Source: Candidatus Rifleibacteriota bacterium
Lineage (GTDB): Bacteria > Muiribacteriota > Ozemobacteria > Ozemobacterales > Ozemobacteraceae
DNA length: 64,000 nt
Assembly (NCBI GenBank): GCA_015233155.1
Contig: JADFYG010000002.1
Span: 46,734 to 110,733 of the forward strand
Direction of reading: 5' to 3'
Below are positions 59,801 through 64,000 of this stretch, piece by piece. Each line of letters opens with the position of its first letter. Position 1 is the first letter of the stretch. A program made the translations under genes and the position numbers. The notes beneath the pieces were generated by a model. That model did not search any database. It had not been told where the DNA came from and saw only the letters and a list, made by a program, of their open reading frames with translations.

Positions 59801-62176
59801 TTATTTGATATAAGCTCCGAGAGCACGACGATAGCGCTCACGAATACTTATGAACTCATTAAGTTTTGACTGAGCACCACCGGAATTGCCGTCCCCGATA
59901 GCATTAACATAGGCCAGATAAGCTTTTTCATACTCATCTTTGACCGATCGCAGATTCGGGTTCATTTCTCCGTATGGAATACGATCAATGGAAGGATCAA
60001 TACGCTGGGTCAATGGATCACTGCCATGGACCTGACCGGATACTTTCAGAGAAGGCGACGTTTGCACACACTGGCTTGTCATATCACCTTTCGGAATGAC
60101 TGGCGATGCAACGGGCATCTCTTTTGCGTTTTTCCCGCTGAAATTGAATAATTTTGCAATCCCTTTGAACACCTTTTCGCCAAGAATACCACCAATCATC
60201 CCGCCCAACATAGGTCCAAGGACTGGTATAGGAATCATAGCTCCCAACATCATCCCAATTGTCGATCCGACAGTCTGACCCGCAATTGCAACAGGGTCCA
60301 GATTCTTGAGGGCGTCCTTGAAACTCATCCTGGCACCGATATTGCTTCCGAACTGTCCGCCAGCTATCGAGGCCAATGTCGGTAGTAACGCTCCGGCGAT
60401 GGTGCCCACAATTGGAATCGGCACAAATGTCTGGATTAGCGGGGCAATGGCATGACCCATCGCAGCCCCCATTGTGGAACCAACGACGTTTCCGACGAAT
60501 GCCAGGGAGGCGACCGCTTTCCCAGCCTCTTTCAGACTGACCTTTTGCCCCGACATGAGCTGAGATGCAAGATTCATGGCTATCGATGTTCCAGCTGTAA
60601 TGGCAACATTCTTAACGCTGAACGACTGTTTTATAGAGTCAATGGCTCGCTGACCACCGACGGCCAAGGCCTTTTGCCCTTTGAGAATGGTTTCCGACAA
60701 CTTCACCTGCCGAAAGCGACTATTTGTCTCGTCAGAATACCGGGTCGCGACTGCCGCTTCACCTCCGGAGCCACCACCTATAGCCTTGTCAATATTTCCA
60801 TCAACCACTGCCTGTTTGTATAATTGTTCTTTATACTGGTTGTAATCATTTAGTTTTGCCTGATACTCCCCCTGCAGGCGCGCATATAACTCCGGCTGAT
60901 CCGGAGACGCCGTTTTGAATGCTTGCTCAGCATCGAAGAGGGACTTGTATTTAGCTATGGCGCCGGAATCTACCGTAGTATATTTGGTGGTTTCCAAAAA
61001 CTGCCGAATGACGTTTGAGCGATCTTCTGGATATTGATCCATGTAGTTCTTCAGAAAATCACGATATGTCTGTGGTTTTGTTTGTTCAAACACATGCAAA
61101 ACCTTCTCATATGGAGCTTGAACACTACTGTCTTTAAGCATATTATAAAAAAGTGTGGCATTTACGCCTTCAGTGGAAAGCTGTTGCGAACCATTTTTGA
61201 GAATGCCATCCTGAACGCCATCAAGCACACCCTGATTCTTGAAAATATATTTGTTGTCGGCAATGTTCTTTTGACTCTGAACACGCCATGAAGATGCATT
61301 GTTCAGACGATCTTTGTTTGAAATAGTTTCTAACGCTTCGGCCCAGCCCTCCGATATCGCGAAACCCTCATCCGTTACAGAATCTTTCGAGTGCGGACCA
61401 GCATAGTTCGTCTTGGGATAATTCGGAGTCTCATACACCTGATCCATGATCATGTGGCCAGCCTCATGAGCTATAACAGAAGCCGCGGCGGAATCCTTCA
61501 TTCCCCCCTGAAACACTTCGCTGTTTGGCGGAATAACCAGACGGTTAGCACAAGCATTGTCACGGTAATCGACATGGCCATTCGATGCCTGTTCTGCCAG
61601 GACGAAACCACGCGCATCGTGATATATCGGGCCTGAATCACCAACCTCCAGATAAATCGGCTTCTTGAGATCGTTTGTTAGCCATGTGGTAAGCTGTGCA
61701 TCATGTCCGCTTGCACCGATTTCCTGTTGCAAACGCTCGACTTTCATATTTCTGGCCTCGAGCTGCATTGCAAGAACATTTCTCAAGCCTGAATCCGCGT
61801 CAATGTAGCCTTTCAGTTGCTGATAACGTGTATCCGTCGAGGGCAACTCGCGAAGAACCGGCACATCCTTGCCAAGGAAATCCTTTGCAGTGACCGAGTG
61901 TGAGTCTCCCTGCAATGGGGCCACGATCTTGATCTGAGACATGTCGGCCTCAGGCAAAAGCTCCTGGCGGGCAATAATCTTATTTGCATTATCTTTCACT
62001 ACGTATGCACCAGTCGGCGCATCAAAAATCGGTTTTGTCTGCTGAACAATGGCACCACCAGCATCGCGCACAACGTAGCGCATACCCTCGTTCGTAATTT
62101 CAAATCCAGATGAAGCGAACGCAACTGAAACCGTGTTACACAAAAACACCAGAACTAATAATATGCAAAGAGGCAT
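59801..62176 (-). CDS. Secreted HEAGH metallopeptidase-like protein with C-terminal glycine-zipper repeats
   Basis: Signal peptide MPLCILLVLVFLCNTVSVAFA; SVIAHEAGHMIMDQVYE; GSTMGAAMGHAIAPLIQ..VGSTIGMMLGAMIPIPVLGPMLGGMIGGILGEKVF. Confidence 0.72.
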   Translation of the reverse strand: MPLCILLVLVFLCNTVSVAFASSGFEITNEGMRYVVRDAGGAIVQQTKPIFDAPTGAYVVKDNANKIIARQELLPEADMSQIKIVAPLQGDSHSVTAKDFLGKDVPVLRELPSTDTRYQQLKGYIDADSGLRNVLAMQLEARNMKVERLQQEIGASGHDAQLTTWLTNDLKKPIYLEVGDSGPIYHDARGFVLAEQASNGHVDYRDNACANRLVIPPNSEVFQGGMKDSAAASVIAHEAGHMIMDQVYETPNYPKTNYAGPHSKDSVTDEGFAISEGWAEALETISNKDRLNNASSWRVQSQKNIADNKYIFKNQGVLDGVQDGILKNGSQQLSTEGVNATLFYNMLKDSSVQAPYEKVLHVFEQTKPQTYRDFLKNYMDQYPEDRSNVIRQFLETTKYTTVDSGAIAKYKSLFDAEQAFKTASPDQPELYARLQGEYQAKLNDYNQYKEQLYKQAVVDGNIDKAIGGGSGGEAAVATRYSDETNSRFRQVKLSETILKGQKALAVGGQRAIDSIKQSFSVKNVAITAGTSIAMNLASQLMSGQKVSLKEAGKAVASLAFVGNVVGSTMGAAMGHAIAPLIQTFVPIPIVGTIAGALLPTLASIAGGQFGSNIGARMSFKDALKNLDPVAIAGQTVGSTIGMMLGAMIPIPVLGPMLGGMIGGILGEKVFKGIAKLFNFSGKNAKEMPVASPVIPKGDMTSQCVQTSPSLKVSGQVHGSDPLTQRIDPSIDRIPYGEMNPNLRSVKDEYEKAYLAYVNAIGDGNSGGAQSKLNEFISIRERYRRALGAYIK

Positions 62177-62268
62177 TGAAATTTGTTCAATTGACGTATG
62201 AAATTTCGGCGCAGGGGCGCGACGCGCCGTACCAGCAACGACAAAATTCAATGCGTTTTTATATAATA
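62163..62268. repeat. Dispersed repeat A copy 2 (overlaps 5' end of the - strand gene)
   Basis: gcaaagaggcattgaaatttgttcaatt...ggcgcaggggcgcgacgcgcc...gtttttatata matches 829-922. Confidence 0.7.
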
Positions 62269-62348
62269 ACCAGGCTTGCATCCGCTTCATACCGAAACCT
62301 CCGAAATTCTTACCATAACAGATACTTGCACTATTCACAAAACATCAT

Positions 62349-62377
62349 GCAGGGACGGGTTTCAAACCCGCCCCTGC
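62349..62377. repeat. Small palindrome gcagggacgggtttcaaacccgcccctgc
   Basis: Core cgggtttcaaacccg is identical to that at 25901-25925. Confidence 0.82.
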
Positions 62378-62474
62378 AAATGGACGATGCATATTCACTC
62401 ATGAGTGCCACATAATTCTGCAAGTTGCTCATAATATTTTTTTTCATTTTAGCATCATATCCATTAACTTCAAC

Positions 62475-64000
62475 TCAGTGTTTTGATTCAACCTCGCGAT
62501 ATTTTCTGTCAGCAGACTCATAAGCGGTACGCGCAACTTCGACAGCCGCCTTGTCACCCGGGTTGCGAGTCATGACGCCGACAAACGCCTTGTAAGCCAT
62601 GACCTTGTTCTGATACAAGCGATCGCGAGAAGTTTCCGAATGGCTTTCGAATTTTGCTGACTCATTCCTGGAACTTGAATCGGAAACTGAATTGGAAGCA
62701 ACGTCCGCTCCATTCGTTGAAGCATCTATTTGCCGTTCTGCCTTTTCATTTAAGCGCGCCATTTCTTCAACCATAAAACTTATTTCATCGGAAAGTCGTG
62801 TTGCGGATTTCCCATTTTTGCCCTGATCCCCCTTTGTGCCCGTCACAGAGATTCCGGGGCCTGCTGGTCCAGTTTTTCCCGTGATGTGGGGATCTTTCAT
62901 GGTGCGGGCGATAGCGGAAGCATCTACGCCGTTTGCAGCAGCAAATGTCTCCAGATCTCCTTTAACCCCGTTCAACAATTTAAGAATTTCGTTGGGAAGT
63001 TCACCTGCTGATTTATCCGCATTGGTCAAAATATTGCGTGAATCAACCATGTGTTTTCGCGCTTCAATTAGTTGCTTGCTGACTTCGGCGCCTGAAAGTC
63101 CAATATCATATAATGAAACTTCATTACCCTGCTTTCCGGAAGTCGCGACTGCTCCGTCGATACGATTTTTGAGGGCTTCAAGTTGTGATGTCGTCAGGTG
63201 CGCATTTTCATTTGCCTGATTTAATGCACCCACAGTAATATCGGCCTGGTTCCCCATGACGGACGCGACCTTGTTAGCTCCATCGCGAAACAGCTGCACT
63301 GCGCCACCTGCTACATTTTTTTTCAGGTCGGCCTGGGTTTCGGCAGACATATTCTTCATCGATTCGGCCATGGATCGTCCACGCATCGTCATGACTTCAA
63401 GATCACGCGACATTGCCAGCGTGTGATCGACCTCGCTCTGAACTTGCCCGACTGGTGTGGAAACACTGTTAGTAACAAACTTGGTAACTTTCAAAAGCTG
63501 CGCACTGAGTCCTTCGACTCCTTCTTTGGTTGTTCCGGAACTCACTGCAATTGGTCCGAGCAGTAACTTCAGCATGTCTTGAAGTTTTGTACCGATCGAT
63601 CTCACCATTTCAAGTGACTGTTTGCTCGTATTCGTGAGAATGGAAATAGATGCGGCGATTGCCGCCACTGTGGCTGCAAGAGCAATAATCTGAGGGCCAT
63701 AGGCAAGTAACATGGAGACGCCTACGACAGCCTCGCCGACAAACGCTGAAACGACTGGCGTTTTTGTAATACCGGAGCCGGCACCCGGAGACCGTGGGCC
63801 ATTCGGAGCAACCTCTCCCTTAACCTGACTATTTGGCACGACTTCGCCACTTGAACTAGAAGTGCCGGAAGGTTGCTGACTTCCACTTGGAACAACTTCT
63901 GAACTGACTGCCTGACGATTCATGTTCGTTTGCGTGGCGCCCGGAACAACCTCGGCAAATGCCACCTGAGAAACGAATGTGATCAGAAGCATCCAGACAA
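62475..64000 (-). CDS. Secreted coiled-coil protein with short collagen-like segment; 5' end probably outside window
   Basis: (VW)MLLITFVSQVAFAEV end of signal peptide; GKTGPAGPGISVTGTKGDQGKNGKS; heptad-rich; frame open to window edge. Confidence 0.65.
   Translation of the reverse strand, partial: VWMLLITFVSQVAFAEVVPGATQTNMNRQAVSSEVVPSGSQQPSGTSSSSGEVVPNSQVKGEVAPNGPRSPGAGSGITKTPVVSAFVGEAVVGVSMLLAYGPQIIALAATVAAIAASISILTNTSKQSLEMVRSIGTKLQDMLKLLLGPIAVSSGTTKEGVEGLSAQLLKVTKFVTNSVSTPVGQVQSEVDHTLAMSRDLEVMTMRGRSMAESMKNMSAETQADLKKNVAGGAVQLFRDGANKVASVMGNQADITVGALNQANENAHLTTSQLEALKNRIDGAVATSGKQGNEVSLYDIGLSGAEVSKQLIEARKHMVDSRNILTNADKSAGELPNEILKLLNGVKGDLETFAAANGVDASAIARTMKDPHITGKTGPAGPGISVTGTKGDQGKNGKSATRLSDEISFMVEEMARLNEKAERQIDASTNGADVASNSVSDSSSRNESAKFESHSETSRDRLYQNKVMAYKAFVGVMTRNPGDKAAVEVARTAYESADRKYREVESKH

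Noticed and set aside
1-64000. CRISPR array, tRNA or rRNA genes, integrase/phage genes
   Set aside because: No regularly spaced repeats, cloverleaf-like sequences or phage/integrase motifs were seen on either strand, though tRNA detection by eye is imperfect.

Overview
64 kb chromosomal window from an uncultured-looking diderm bacterium. I cannot assign it to a taxon from sequence alone. It is densely coding on both strands. I saw no rRNA, tRNA, CRISPR array or prophage. Recognisable housekeeping genes include lgt, gpmA, a hemW-like gene, thiamine pyrophosphokinase, mnmA, a lipoate ligase, moaC/MOSC, mobB, an RsuA-type pseudouridine synthase and rimI-like GNAT. There are surface/secreted genes: beta-barrels, a glucodextranase-C-like protein, two tandem clostripain-family proteases, an SLH-domain porin, an Ig-like repeat protein and an HEAGH metallopeptidase with glycine-zipper repeats. 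The strongest candidates for undescribed biology are: (1) a 1020-aa GspE/PilB-type secretion ATPase with N-terminal MshEN-like modules and a C-terminal histidine-kinase-type HATPase domain fused in one ORF; (2) a tight operon of a lysine-2,3-aminomutase-like (KamA) radical SAM enzyme with two consecutive D-Ala-D-Ala-ligase-like ATP-grasp enzymes, preceded by an unlisted 56-codon ORF and an embedded intrinsic terminator; (3) an AmrS-like radical SAM enzyme with a twin-arginine signal, translationally coupled to an FMN-binding/NapH-like membrane electron-transfer protein; (4) a MITE-like element pair with terminal inverted repeats, one copy flanked by a 10-bp direct repeat; (5) a ~265-nt 5' leader in front of the SLH porin. 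All family calls are by eye from motifs and none was verified by search.
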